Below, one piece after another: positions 8,702-17,261 of a stretch of DNA of 64,000 nt. Origin of the DNA: Stutzerimonas stutzeri. GTDB lineage: Bacteria > Pseudomonadota > Gammaproteobacteria > Pseudomonadales > Pseudomonadaceae. Under the pieces are notes generated by a model that did no database searches, was not told where the DNA came from, and saw only the letters and a list, made by a program, of their open reading frames with translations. A program made the position numbers and the translations under genes. Each line of letters opens with the position of its first letter. Positions within the stretch are counted from its first letter, which is position 1. Location: contig DGLA01000004.1 of the NCBI GenBank assembly GCA_002387205.1, positions 36,188-100,187 of the forward strand, written 5' to 3'.

Positions 8702-9157
8702 TCAGAGAATGCAGAGCGCCAGGGTTTCGGCAACGTAGGCGGGCTTCTCGATACCCTCGATCTCCATCACGACGCGAGCCTTGAGCAGCCATTGGCCGGG
8801 GTTCTTCTCGTAGGCGTCCACGAGTGTCGCTGCCAGGCGCACCCGCGAGCCGACGCGTACCGGCTGGATGAAGCGCAGGCTGTCGAGCCCGTAGTTGACG
8901 CCCATTCTGGTGCCTTCTGGCGTGACCTGCAGGTCGCGCATCAGCATCGGTATCAACGACAGCGAGAGAAAGCCATGGGCAATGGTGCCGCCGAAGGGTG
9001 TCTGGGCGGCTTTCTCGGGATCGATATGGATGAACTGGTGATCGCCGGTACAGTCGGCAAACTGATCGACTCGCTGCTGGTCGACGGTGAACCATTCCGA
9101 GCGGCCAAGCTCCTTGCCAATGTAACTCTTGAGTTCCGCTACGGGCACCTGCGGCAT
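8702..9157 (-). CDS. MaoC-family (R)-specific enoyl-CoA hydratase-like protein
   Basis: 151 residues with the hot-dog hydratase-2 signature: DQQRVDQFADCTGDHQFIHID followed by GGTIAHGFLSLSLIP, giving the catalytic Asp and His of the D-x(4)-H motif. Such enzymes hydrate trans-2-enoyl-CoA to (R)-3-hydroxyacyl-CoA, linking beta-oxidation to polyhydroxyalkanoate or other pathways. The exact substrate is not readable. GGAGGA just before ATG 9157 is a strong ribosome-binding site, and a CA-rich Hfq/Crc-type motif sits directly upstream of it (9171-9181). Confidence 0.85.
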   Translation of the reverse strand: MPQVPVAELKSYIGKELGRSEWFTVDQQRVDQFADCTGDHQFIHIDPEKAAQTPFGGTIAHGFLSLSLIPMLMRDLQVTPEGTRMGVNYGLDSLRFIQPVRVGSRVRLAATLVDAYEKNPGQWLLKARVVMEIEGIEKPAYVAETLALCIL

Positions 9158-9170
9158 ACGTCCTCCGGAA

Positions 9171-9181
9171 TTGTTGTTGTT
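9171..9181 (-). promoter_or_regulatory. Hfq/Crc catabolite-repression (CA) motif
   Basis: On the minus strand the leader reads AACAACAACAA, a perfect match to the AAnAAnAA target of Hfq/Crc in Pseudomonas. It ends four bases before the GGAGGA ribosome-binding site of the MaoC gene, where Hfq binding would block translation when preferred carbon sources are present. Confidence 0.5.
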
Positions 9182-9308
9182 CGAGTGCGGGTTCAGGCCG
9201 CTAGATCAGCACGGAGGTGACCATGACGCAACCAAGCATGGCCGCCGCGAATGGCGAGCCATATGTTTGGCTGAAGCCGGTGCGCGGGCTTCGCTCCGGC
9301 GGGATGCT

Positions 9309-9314
9309 TATAAT
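9309..9314 (+). promoter_or_regulatory. candidate -10 element of lrgAB
   Basis: TATAAT 28 bp before the lrgA start. No convincing -35 hexamer is seen at 16-18 bp spacing, so it may need an activator. Confidence 0.3.
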
Positions 9315-9341
9315 CGCCGCTTCCATGTCTCGGAGGCTTCC

Positions 9342-9704
9342 ATGCTGCTACGCGGGTTAACCTGGCTGGTGCTGTTTCAACTGCTTGGCACGGCGCTGAA
9401 TGTGATGTTTCTGCCCGTCCTGCCGGGCCCGATCATCGGCCTGCTGTTGTTGTTCGTGGCATTGCTGGCGCGTGGTCAGGCGAGCGAGTCCCTGCAGGTT
9501 GCTGCCAGCAGTCTGCTGCGTTATCTGCCGTTGCTGCTGGTTCCGCCAGCGGTCGGTGTGATGGCTTATACCGGCGCGATCCTCGATGACTTCTGGGCCA
9601 TTGTCGGGGTGCTGGCGCTGTCCCTGGTGCTTTCGCTGGTGTTTACCGGGTGGCTGATGCAGGCCCTGATCCGGCGTCAGCAGCGCAAGGCAGGACGGGC
9701 ATGA
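9342..9704 (+). CDS. lrgA: CidA/LrgA family membrane protein
   Basis: 120-residue, four-segment integral membrane protein of the holin-like CidA/LrgA family (FLPVLPGPIIGLLLLFVALL, YLPLLLVPPAVGVMAYTGAI). These proteins act with LrgB/CidB in murein hydrolase control, programmed lysis or metabolite export. ATG 9342 is chosen because GGAGG lies just upstream and the protein starts directly with a membrane segment; a longer frame from 9129 overlaps the MaoC gene. Its stop overlaps the LrgB start (ATGA), implying translational coupling. Confidence 0.9.
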   Translation: MLLRGLTWLVLFQLLGTALNVMFLPVLPGPIIGLLLLFVALLARGQASESLQVAASSLLRYLPLLLVPPAVGVMAYTGAILDDFWAIVGVLALSLVLSLVFTGWLMQALIRRQQRKAGRA

Positions 9705-10420
9705 TGACCGTGCAATGGCAAGCCGCCTGGGAAGCGGTGATTCATCATCCGTTGTTTGGTGTGGCGATCACCCTTGCGGCGTTCCAGTTGGCCTTTGCGG
9801 CGTATGAAAAGACCCGCTGGGTGTTCTTGCAGCCAGTGCTGGTGTCGATGCTGCTGGTCATCGGCATCCTCCTGGCCTGCGGCCTCCGCTACGACGAATA
9901 CCGTGTCAGCGCGCAAATGCTGACGGTGTTGCTCGGTCCGGCGACGGTCGCCCTGGCCGTGCCGCTTTATCTAAACCTGCGACGCATCCGCGAGCTGTTC
10001 GGCCCGATCATGCTCACATTGCTGATTGCCGGCATTGGTGCGACGGCACTCGGCATGGTGCTGGCCTGGGCGTTCGGCGCCGACCGCATGATCCTGATGA
10101 CCCTGGCGCCGAAGTCGGTGACCTCGCCCATCGCCATGCTCGTGGCCGAGCAGATCGGGGGCATCGTGGCGCTCGCGGCGGTGTTCGTGATGATCACCGG
10201 TATCCTGGGTGCGATTTTCGGCCCGGAACTGTTGCGCCGGTTCGGTGTTCAGCATCCTGCTGCCCGTGGCATGGCGCTGGGGCTTACGTCGCACGCGGTA
10301 GGCACCGCACAGGCCTTGCAGGAAGGCGACGAATGTGGCGCGTTCGCCGCGCTGGCCATGAGCTTGATGGGCGTCATGACGGCCGTACTCCTGCCGCTTG
10401 TCGTGACGCTCCTGTTGTAA
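9701..10420 (+). CDS. lrgB: LrgB/CidB family membrane protein
   Basis: 239 residues, almost entirely hydrophobic, with the family's conserved segments (LAPKSVTSPIAMLVAEQIGG and HPAARGMALGLTSHAVGTAQ). Partner of the LrgA protein encoded immediately upstream with a 4-bp ATGA overlap. ATG 9701 is favoured over 9650 because of the coupling and because the upstream codons lie inside lrgA. Confidence 0.92.
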   Translation: MMTVQWQAAWEAVIHHPLFGVAITLAAFQLAFAAYEKTRWVFLQPVLVSMLLVIGILLACGLRYDEYRVSAQMLTVLLGPATVALAVPLYLNLRRIRELFGPIMLTLLIAGIGATALGMVLAWAFGADRMILMTLAPKSVTSPIAMLVAEQIGGIVALAAVFVMITGILGAIFGPELLRRFGVQHPAARGMALGLTSHAVGTAQALQEGDECGAFAALAMSLMGVMTAVLLPLVVTLLL

Positions 10421-10429
10421 GGAATTGCT

Positions 10430-11020
10430 ATGAAGCTGCCATTGTTTCCCCTCGATACCGTCCTGTTTCCCGGCTGCCAGCTGGACCTGCAGATATTCGA
10501 GGCGCGCTATCTGGACATGGTCAGTCGCTGCCTCAAGGCGGGGCATGGCTTCGGCGTGGTGCGCATCGTCGAGGGCAGCGAAGTCGGCGTGGCGCCTGGC
10601 GAATACGCAACGACCGGTTGCGAGGCGCTGATCCGAGACTGGCAGCAGCGGCCCAACGGGCTCTTGGGGATACGCGTGGAGGGTGGCCGGCGTTTCGATG
10701 TGGAGTCGGCCGAGGTGCAGCGTGATCAGCTCACGGTTGCCGAGGTCGCCTGGCGCAGTGAGGGGGAAGAATTGCCGCTGGGCGACGAGCACGCCGAACT
10801 GGCCATCCTGCTGGAAGCGTTGGGTCAGCATCCGATGGTGCAGACGCTGGGGATGACGGGTGTCGTGCACGGCCAGCGCTCATTGGCCAACCAACTGGCC
10901 TACCTGTTGCCGTTCCAGCCCGAGCAGAAGGTCGAGTTGCTGCAAATGGACGATCCACGGCGGCAGCTTGAATGCATCCAGCTGTGGCTCGAAAGGTTGC
11001 AGGGCGACTCGCCGGAGTAG
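10430..11020 (+). CDS. Lon substrate-binding-domain protein (LON N-terminal domain only)
   Basis: 196 residues matching the N-terminal substrate-binding domain of Lon protease without its ATPase or protease parts: PLFPLDTVLFPGCQLDLQIFEARYLDMV opens the domain, and GFGVVRI and GCEALI-type strands follow. Function in bacteria is unclear; related proteins serve as substrate adaptors. It begins 9 bp after lrgB with AAGGA before the ATG and may be cotranscribed with it. Confidence 0.85.
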   Translation: MKLPLFPLDTVLFPGCQLDLQIFEARYLDMVSRCLKAGHGFGVVRIVEGSEVGVAPGEYATTGCEALIRDWQQRPNGLLGIRVEGGRRFDVESAEVQRDQLTVAEVAWRSEGEELPLGDEHAELAILLEALGQHPMVQTLGMTGVVHGQRSLANQLAYLLPFQPEQKVELLQMDDPRRQLECIQLWLERLQGDSPE

Positions 11021-11037
11021 CCGGGGCGGTCTTACCG

Positions 11038-12357
11038 TTACTGGTAGCGATAGAGCAGCATCGCGCCGGGCAACGCCCAGATCATGAACGCGCCGATCAG
11101 GCCAAGGGTCGCCGGCAGGATCAGCCACCAGATCTTGGGTGACATCGCATGCATGGGGCTGCGCCACTGCACCAGTGCCAGGCTGGTCGCGCATATCGTG
11201 GCTGCGAGCACTGCACCAGCGATGACGTCGGTCGGCCAGTGAACACCCAGATAGACCCGTGACAGGGCAATCGCAGTCGCCGGTAGCCCGGCAAGCAGCA
11301 CCCATGCCAGGCGCAGGCGAGGCGGCTGGCCGCGCCCGGCGAGTACACCGAGCGTCAGGAAGAAGGCGAACGCTGCCGAGCTGTGACCGCTGGGGAAGCT
11401 GTAGCTGCTCAGGGGTTCGAGCAGGATTTCTGGCCTGATCCGGCCAAACAGGGCCTTGAGCGCTCCGTTGGCCAGTGCGGTGCCGAGCAGTGTGATGATT
11501 GCGAAGGTGGCAGCCCGCCGCTGCCTGGTTAGCAGCAGCAGGATGCCCAGTAATACGGCGGCCCATAGCTGGGTTTGAAAATCACCCGCTCGCGTGACGA
11601 TGACCATGAAACGATCGAAAACCGGGCTGCGCTCGCCTTGCACGACGGTCATCAGGCCTTCGTCGAACTCAACCAGATGGGGCCAGCCAAAGAACAGTCC
11701 GACCAGTGCGGCGGCGCAAAGGCCGGCTGCTACCGGTGTGACCCAGCGCAGCTGATGCAGGCTGCTGTGGATGACGCCGCCGATCATCAGCACAAGTGCG
11801 CCGATAACGATAGCGGCTTCGCCCCAGAACCCCTCCGGCAGCGGCAGTCGAACAGCCGCACCGGTGGCCCAGCCCGGCAGCAGATAGGCCATCGACCACC
11901 CGGCTGCCGCAACCAGGCTCACCAGCAGAAAGCGCCCGAACGGCATGTCCAGCATGCCCGCCGTCAGCGGCAGCATCGGACGTAGCGGGCCGATGAAGCG
12001 GCCAACGAGGAGACTGGCGATTCCGTAGCGATCGAAATAGACCTCGGCACGTGACAGCCATTCCGGGTGTCGTCGCAATGCGCGCAGATTGCGGATGTTC
12101 TGGTGGTACCGCCTTCCCAGGCCATAGGAGAGCAAATCGCCGAGGAGCCCGCCGGCATAGCCGAGCAGAAGCGTCTCGCCCAGCGTCAGCACGCCGCTAC
12201 CGGCGAGTACGGCGATGGCGAACACCATGACGGTGCCTGGCATCACCAGCCCGACCACGGCCAGGCACTCCAGGCAGGCCACCAGGAAAAGGCTGAGCCC
12301 GAGCCATTGAGGATGGGCGGCGAGCCAGCCGGTAAGTATGGTGAGCCATTCGGGCAT
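11038..12357 (-). CDS. DedA-PAP2 fusion membrane protein
   Basis: 439 residues. The first ~190 form a DedA/SNARE-associated domain (VGLVMPGTVMVFAIAVLAG, GRFIGPLRPMLPLTAGMLDM), a lipid-flippase family. Residues ~250-410 form a PAP2 phosphatase domain with all three motifs: KALFGRIRP, PSGHSSA and SRVYLGVHWPTD. A likely role is dephosphorylating and translocating a polyprenyl or phospholipid head group; this is inference. ATG 12357 is preferred over 12423 because AAGGAA precedes it and MPEWLTILTG leads into the first membrane helix. Confidence 0.88.
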   Translation of the reverse strand: MPEWLTILTGWLAAHPQWLGLSLFLVACLECLAVVGLVMPGTVMVFAIAVLAGSGVLTLGETLLLGYAGGLLGDLLSYGLGRRYHQNIRNLRALRRHPEWLSRAEVYFDRYGIASLLVGRFIGPLRPMLPLTAGMLDMPFGRFLLVSLVAAAGWSMAYLLPGWATGAAVRLPLPEGFWGEAAIVIGALVLMIGGVIHSSLHQLRWVTPVAAGLCAAALVGLFFGWPHLVEFDEGLMTVVQGERSPVFDRFMVIVTRAGDFQTQLWAAVLLGILLLLTRQRRAATFAIITLLGTALANGALKALFGRIRPEILLEPLSSYSFPSGHSSAAFAFFLTLGVLAGRGQPPRLRLAWVLLAGLPATAIALSRVYLGVHWPTDVIAGAVLAATICATSLALVQWRSPMHAMSPKIWWLILPATLGLIGAFMIWALPGAMLLYRYQ

Positions 12358-12540
12358 GCGTTTTTCCTTGAATCGAGACGGTTTCGACCCGTTTGCTGGT
12401 GGCTGGGTTTCACCCCCGGCCATGAAAGCGGCCGGCGCAATTGCGACAGGATATCGACTCGCCCAGCCTGAATGCGCGCCTGGCAGCTGCGCTTTGCAGC
12501 CATTCGCCGGGCGCCGCTGTGCGTGAGCCTCATGGCTGGC

Positions 12541-12546
12541 TATAAT
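12541..12546 (+). promoter_or_regulatory. candidate -10 element of proA
   Basis: TATAAT 36 bp upstream of the proA ATG; the -35 region is not recognisable. Confidence 0.35.
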
Positions 12547-12581
12547 CCGCGGCTTTCCCTTCCGTCAGGCCAGTCCAGACC

Positions 12582-13847
12582 ATGACCGAGTCCGTACAGG
12601 ATTACATGACCCGCCTTGGTCGCGCTGCGCGCGAGGCCTCGCGGGTGCTTGCCCGCGCCGCCACGGCGCAGAAGAACCGCGCGCTGCAGGCTGCGGCGGC
12701 TGCGCTCGACGCCGCCCGCGGCGAGCTGGCTGAGGCCAACCAGCAGGACCTGGCCGCCGGGCGCGCCAACGGCCTGGACGAGGCGATGCTCGATCGTCTG
12801 GCGCTGACGCCGGCCCGCATTGACGACATGATCGAAGGTCTGCGTCAGGTAGCGACGCTGCCTGACCCCATCGGTGAAATCCGCGACATGCGTTATCTGC
12901 CGTCGGGCATCCAGGTCGGCAAGATGCGCGTGCCGCTGGGCGTGGTCGGCATCATCTATGAATCCCGGCCGAACGTGACCATCGATGCGGCCAGCCTGTG
13001 CCTCAAGTCTGGCAACGCCACCATCCTGCGCGGCGGTTCGGAAGCCATCCATTCGAATCAGGCCATTGCCCGCTGCATTCAGCTGGGGCTGGCCGAGGCC
13101 GGGTTGCCGGCGGCGGCGGTGCAGGTGGTCGAGACAACCGATCGGGCTGCCGTTGGCGCATTGATCACCATGCCGGAATATGTCGACGTCATCGTGCCGC
13201 GCGGCGGAAAAGGGCTGATCGAGCGCATCAGTCGCGATGCCCGGGTGCCGGTGATCAAGCATCTGGATGGGATCTGCCACGTCTATATCGACCGCGCCGC
13301 TGATCTCGACAAGGCGATTCGCGTCGCCGATAACGCCAAGACCCAGCGTTATGCACCGTGCAACACCATGGAGACGCTTCTGGTGCACGAGTCGATCGCC
13401 GACCGTGTACTGCCACCGCTGGCGGCCATCTATCGCGACAAGGGGGTGGAGCTTCGCGGCTGTCCGCGCACCCGCGCCTTGCTTGGAGACGCAGTTCTCG
13501 AAGCCTCCGAGCAGGACTGGGCGACCGAATACAACGCACCGATCCTGTCCATTCGTGTGGTCGACTCGCTCGATGAGGCGATCGAGCACATCAATCGCTA
13601 CGGATCGCAGCACACCGACGCGATCGTCACGGAAAACTTCACCGATGCGCGGCGCTTCATCACTGAAGTGGATTCGGCGTCGGTGATGGTCAATGCTTCC
13701 ACCCGTTTCGCCGACGGCTTCGAGTACGGCCTGGGTGCGGAGATCGGCATTTCCACCGACAAGCTGCATGCCCGCGGCCCGGTTGGCCTCGAAGGCCTCA
13801 CCAGCGAGAAGTATGTGGTGTTCGGCGACGGCCACGTACGTACCTGA
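12582..13847 (+). CDS. proA: gamma-glutamyl phosphate reductase
   Basis: Second step of proline synthesis: reduces L-glutamyl-5-phosphate to glutamate-5-semialdehyde with NADPH. 421 residues, the standard length. Contains the aldehyde-dehydrogenase-like core with the family signature around VADNAKTQRYAPCNTMETLL (nucleophilic cysteine in PCNTMETLL) and VMVNASTRFADGFEYGLGAEIG. The stop overlaps the nadD start (TGATG), so it leads the nadD-rsfS-rlmH-mrdA-rodA series. Confidence 0.97.
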   Translation: MTESVQDYMTRLGRAAREASRVLARAATAQKNRALQAAAAALDAARGELAEANQQDLAAGRANGLDEAMLDRLALTPARIDDMIEGLRQVATLPDPIGEIRDMRYLPSGIQVGKMRVPLGVVGIIYESRPNVTIDAASLCLKSGNATILRGGSEAIHSNQAIARCIQLGLAEAGLPAAAVQVVETTDRAAVGALITMPEYVDVIVPRGGKGLIERISRDARVPVIKHLDGICHVYIDRAADLDKAIRVADNAKTQRYAPCNTMETLLVHESIADRVLPPLAAIYRDKGVELRGCPRTRALLGDAVLEASEQDWATEYNAPILSIRVVDSLDEAIEHINRYGSQHTDAIVTENFTDARRFITEVDSASVMVNASTRFADGFEYGLGAEIGISTDKLHARGPVGLEGLTSEKYVVFGDGHVRT

Positions 13848-14506
13848 TGATCTCGACTCCAGCGCCACAGCGTATCGGCATACTGGGCGGCACCTTCGAT
13901 CCGGTGCACATCGGCCATCTGCGGGGTGCGCTGGAAGTCGCCGAAATGTTCGGGCTCGATGAGGTGCGGCTGGTGCCGAATTTCCGTCCGCCGCACCGTG
14001 AGACGCCAAACAGCTCTGCGCAGCATCGCCTGGCCATGGTGCGTCTGGCGGTAGACGATCTGCCGCTGCTGGCCGTCGATGCCCGCGAGCTGGAACGGGA
14101 CGAACCGTCGTACACCATCGACACGCTGGAGTCGTTGCGCAGCGAGCTGGCTGCCGATGACCAGCTGTTTCTGATCCTTGGCTGGGATGCCTTTTGTGGA
14201 TTGCCCGGTTGGCACCGCTGGGATGAGCTGCTCGAGCATTGTCACGTGCTTGTCATGCAGCGTCCCGATGCCGACAGCGAAGCGCCCGAAGCCCTCCGCG
14301 ATCTGCTTGCGGCGCGCAGCGTGAGCGATCCGCAGGCACTGACCGGCAGTGGCGGGCAGATTTCATTCGTCTGGCAGGCACCTCTCGGGGTGTCGGCGAC
14401 GCGGATTCGTCAATTTCTGGCCAGCGGCCGGTCGGTCCGTTTTCTGGTCCCCGACTCCGTACTGGCTTATATCAACGCGCACGGACTCTACCGGGCGTCG
14501 AACTGA
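13847..14506 (+). CDS. nadD: nicotinate-nucleotide adenylyltransferase
   Basis: Makes deamido-NAD from nicotinate mononucleotide and ATP. 219 residues. Nucleotidyltransferase motif GGTFDPVHIGHLR near the N-terminus and the C-terminal ISxTxxR equivalent (LGVSATRIRQFLASGRS). The ATG shares one base with the proA stop. Confidence 0.97.
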   Translation: MISTPAPQRIGILGGTFDPVHIGHLRGALEVAEMFGLDEVRLVPNFRPPHRETPNSSAQHRLAMVRLAVDDLPLLAVDARELERDEPSYTIDTLESLRSELAADDQLFLILGWDAFCGLPGWHRWDELLEHCHVLVMQRPDADSEAPEALRDLLAARSVSDPQALTGSGGQISFVWQAPLGVSATRIRQFLASGRSVRFLVPDSVLAYINAHGLYRASN

Positions 14507-14520
14507 GGTTGTTTCAAGTT

Positions 14521-14880
14521 ATGCAAAACGATTCTTTGGTCCAGCTGGCCGTCAGCGCCCTGGAAGACCTGAAAGGCGCCGACATCACCACCATCGATGT
14601 GCGCGGCAAGACCAGCGTCACCGATTTCATGGTCATTGCCAGCGGTACCTCGAGCCGTCACGTCAAGTCCCTGGCCGACAACGTGCTGGAAAAGGTCAAG
14701 GAGCAGGGCGTCCGCCCGCTTGGCAGTGAAGGGCTGGACGGCGGTGAATGGGCGCTGCTGGATCTTGGTGATGTCGTGGTTCACGTCATGCAGGTGCCGA
14801 CCCGCCAGTTCTACGACCTCGAGCGTCTCTGGCAGGGTGCCGAGCAGAGCCGCGCGCAGCACGCAGGCGAGCAGGAATAG
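14521..14880 (+). CDS. rsfS: ribosome silencing factor RsfS
   Basis: 119 residues of the Iojap family (MVIASGTSSRHVKSLADNV, GEWALLDLGDVVVHVM). It binds ribosomal protein L14 and blocks subunit joining during starvation. ATG 14521 is 14 bp after nadD; upstream in-frame codons from 14239 lie inside nadD and are discarded. The nadD-rsfS-rlmH order is widely conserved. Confidence 0.96.
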   Translation: MQNDSLVQLAVSALEDLKGADITTIDVRGKTSVTDFMVIASGTSSRHVKSLADNVLEKVKEQGVRPLGSEGLDGGEWALLDLGDVVVHVMQVPTRQFYDLERLWQGAEQSRAQHAGEQE

Positions 14881-14887
14881 TCGATCC

Positions 14888-15355
14888 GTGCGGATCAAGC
14901 TGATCGCGGTGGGCTCGAAGATGCCCCGCTGGGTAGAAGACGGCTGGCATGAATATGCCAAGCGCCTGCCGTCCGAGCTGCCTCTGGAGCTTCACGAAAT
15001 ATCCCTAAACACTCGGGGCAAGAATGCCGACGTGGCGCGGTTGATTCGCCAGGAGGGCGAGGCCATGCTGGCGAAGGTGCAGCCCGGGGAGCGTATCGTC
15101 ACCCTGGAAGTGACGGGGCGCCCCTGGAGCACTGAGCAGCTGGCCGCCGAACTGGAGCGTTGGCGGCTCGATGCGCGTAACGTCAATCTGATGGTGGGCG
15201 GGCCGGAAGGTCTGGCCCCCGAGGTCTGCGCGCGCAGCGAGCAGCGCTGGTCGCTGTCGCCGCTGACTTTGCCGCATCCCCTCGTGCGTATTCTCATCGG
15301 CGAGCAGATCTATCGCGCCTGGACCTTGTTGTCCGGCCATCCATATCACAAGTAG
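14888..15355 (+). CDS. rlmH: 23S rRNA pseudouridine-1915 N3-methyltransferase
   Basis: 155-residue SPOUT methyltransferase acting on Psi1915 of helix 69. GTG 14888 gives the family N-terminus (V/M)RIKLIAVGSKMPRWV. The C-terminal trefoil-knot SAM site is seen as LMVGGPEGLAPEV and LSPLTLPHPLVRILIGEQIYRA. It begins 7 bp after rsfS and precedes mrdA by 16 bp. Confidence 0.95.
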   Translation: MRIKLIAVGSKMPRWVEDGWHEYAKRLPSELPLELHEISLNTRGKNADVARLIRQEGEAMLAKVQPGERIVTLEVTGRPWSTEQLAAELERWRLDARNVNLMVGGPEGLAPEVCARSEQRWSLSPLTLPHPLVRILIGEQIYRAWTLLSGHPYHK

Positions 15356-15371
15356 TACAGCCGAACCCACG

Positions 15372-17261
15372 ATGTCCCAGCCGATCCCCCTCAAGGACCA
15401 CGAAAAAGATGCCCGTCTGGTGCGTCAGCGTGTGCTCGTGGGCGGGGCACTGGTTCTGTTGCTGATCGGTGTGCTGATTGCACGGCTTTACTACCTGCAG
15501 GTGGTGCAGTACGAGCATCACTCGACCCTGTCGGAAAACAACCGGGTCCACGTCCAGCCGATCCCGCCCAATCGTGGCCTGATCTTCGATCGCAACGGCA
15601 TCATCATCGCCGACAACCGGCCCAGCTTCAGCTTGACCGTGACCCGGGAGCGGGCCGGTGACTGGCGCAAGACGCTTGATACCGTGGTCGAGGTGCTGGG
15701 GCTTACGGCGGAAGAGCGGGAATTGTTCGAGAAGCGCGTACTGCAAGGGCGGCGGCCATTCGAACCGGTGCCGATCATGTACGAGCTGTCCGAAGAGCAG
15801 ATCGCCCGCATCGCGGTGGACCAGTTCCGCCTGCCCGGCGTCGAGGTCGCCGCTCAGCTCGTTCGACACTACCCCGAGGGCGAGCATTTTGCTCACTCGG
15901 TCGGCTACGTCGGCAGGATCAACGAGGCCGAGCTCAAACAGCTCGATCCGGTGAATTACAGCGGCACCCACCATATCGGCAAGACGGGTATCGAGCGTTT
16001 CTATGAAGATTCGCTGCACGGCCAGGTGGGGTACGAGGAGGTTGAAACCAATGCGCGCGGACGGGTGTTGCGCGTGCTCAAGCGCACCGACCCGATCCCG
16101 GGGAAAGATCTGACGCTGACTCTCGATCTGCGGTTGCAGCAAGCCGCCGAAGCAGCCCTGGCGGGGCGTCGCGGTGCGATTGTGGCGCTGCAGCCGGCAA
16201 CCGGTGAGGTGTTGGCCATGGTCAGCCAGCCGAGCTTCGATCCCAACCTGTTCGTCACCGGAATCAGCTTCAAGGCCTACGGCGAGCTGCGCGATTCCAT
16301 CGATCGACCGCTGTTCAACCGTGTCTTGCGTGGCTTGTATCCGCCGGGTTCGACGATCAAGCCGATGATGGCGGTAGCTGGCCTGGACACCGGCGTGGTC
16401 ACCGAAAACAGTCGCGTTTTCGACCCGGGCTTCTTCCAGTTGCCCAACGTCAAGCACAAGTACCGCAACTGGAATCGCGGCGGCGATGGCTGGGTGGACC
16501 TGGAAACGGCGATCATGCGATCCAATGACACCTATTTCTACGATCTGGCACACAAGATGGGCATCGACCGCATGCACGACTACATGAGTCGCTTCGGCAT
16601 CGGTCAGCGCGTGTCCCTGGATATGTTCGAGGAAACCGCCGGCCTGATGCCTTCGCGGGACTGGAAACGGGCGCGCTACCGTCAGCCGTGGTATCCCGGC
16701 GAAACGGTCATTCTCGGTATCGGTCAGGGCTACATGCAGACCACCCCTCTGCAGCTGGCCCAGGCCACTGCCCTCATGGCCAACCATGGCAAGTGGATCA
16801 GGCCGCACCTGGCCAGGCGCATCGAAGGCGAGTTGCCCGTGGATCCCGAGCCGATGCCTGATATCCAGCTGCGCGATCCGCGCTACTGGGACGCCTCCAT
16901 CAACGGCATGGTGCAGGTACTGCATGGCGCTCGTGGCACGGCAAAGAAGGTCGGCGACACCGCGACCTATCGTATTGCCGGCAAGAGCGGTACCGCACAG
17001 GTCGTGGCCATCAAGCAGGGCGAGCGCTATGACAGTGGCAAGCTCGCCGAGCGCCACCGCGACCACGCCCTGTTTGTCGCCTTCGCACCGGTTCACAACC
17101 CGCAGATCGCGGTAGCGGTCATGGTCGAGAATGGCGAATCCGGTTCTGGCGTAGCGGCGCCGGTGGCCAAGCAGGTCATGGACGCCTGGCTGCTCAATGA
17201 AGAGGGACAGCTCAAGGCCGAGTACGCGCCGACCCTCAGTGCTACGGCAGCTGCGCCATGA
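15372..17261 (+). CDS. mrdA: penicillin-binding protein 2, elongasome transpeptidase
   Basis: Peptidoglycan transpeptidase of the rod-shape elongasome. 629 residues: a short cytoplasmic tail, one membrane anchor (VLVGGALVLLLIGVLIARLY), a dimerisation/pedestal region, and a transpeptidase domain with SxxK (PGSTIKPMM), SxN (MRSNDTYF) and KSGTAQV. It is coupled to rodA by a 4-bp ATGA overlap, matching their work as a polymerase-transpeptidase pair. Confidence 0.98.
   Translation: MSQPIPLKDHEKDARLVRQRVLVGGALVLLLIGVLIARLYYLQVVQYEHHSTLSENNRVHVQPIPPNRGLIFDRNGIIIADNRPSFSLTVTRERAGDWRKTLDTVVEVLGLTAEERELFEKRVLQGRRPFEPVPIMYELSEEQIARIAVDQFRLPGVEVAAQLVRHYPEGEHFAHSVGYVGRINEAELKQLDPVNYSGTHHIGKTGIERFYEDSLHGQVGYEEVETNARGRVLRVLKRTDPIPGKDLTLTLDLRLQQAAEAALAGRRGAIVALQPATGEVLAMVSQPSFDPNLFVTGISFKAYGELRDSIDRPLFNRVLRGLYPPGSTIKPMMAVAGLDTGVVTENSRVFDPGFFQLPNVKHKYRNWNRGGDGWVDLETAIMRSNDTYFYDLAHKMGIDRMHDYMSRFGIGQRVSLDMFEETAGLMPSRDWKRARYRQPWYPGETVILGIGQGYMQTTPLQLAQATALMANHGKWIRPHLARRIEGELPVDPEPMPDIQLRDPRYWDASINGMVQVLHGARGTAKKVGDTATYRIAGKSGTAQVVAIKQGERYDSGKLAERHRDHALFVAFAPVHNPQIAVAVMVENGESGSGVAAPVAKQVMDAWLLNEEGQLKAEYAPTLSATAAAP

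Noticed and set aside
6948..9095. Long version of the MORN-peptidase gene starting at 9095
   Set aside because: Adds residues overlapping the MaoC gene in another frame and hides the lipoprotein signal that begins at ATG 8627.
15294..17096. 600-codon minus-strand open frame opposite mrdA
   Set aside because: Mirror of a well-identified PBP2 gene; its translation has no domain motifs and arises from high GC at third codon positions.
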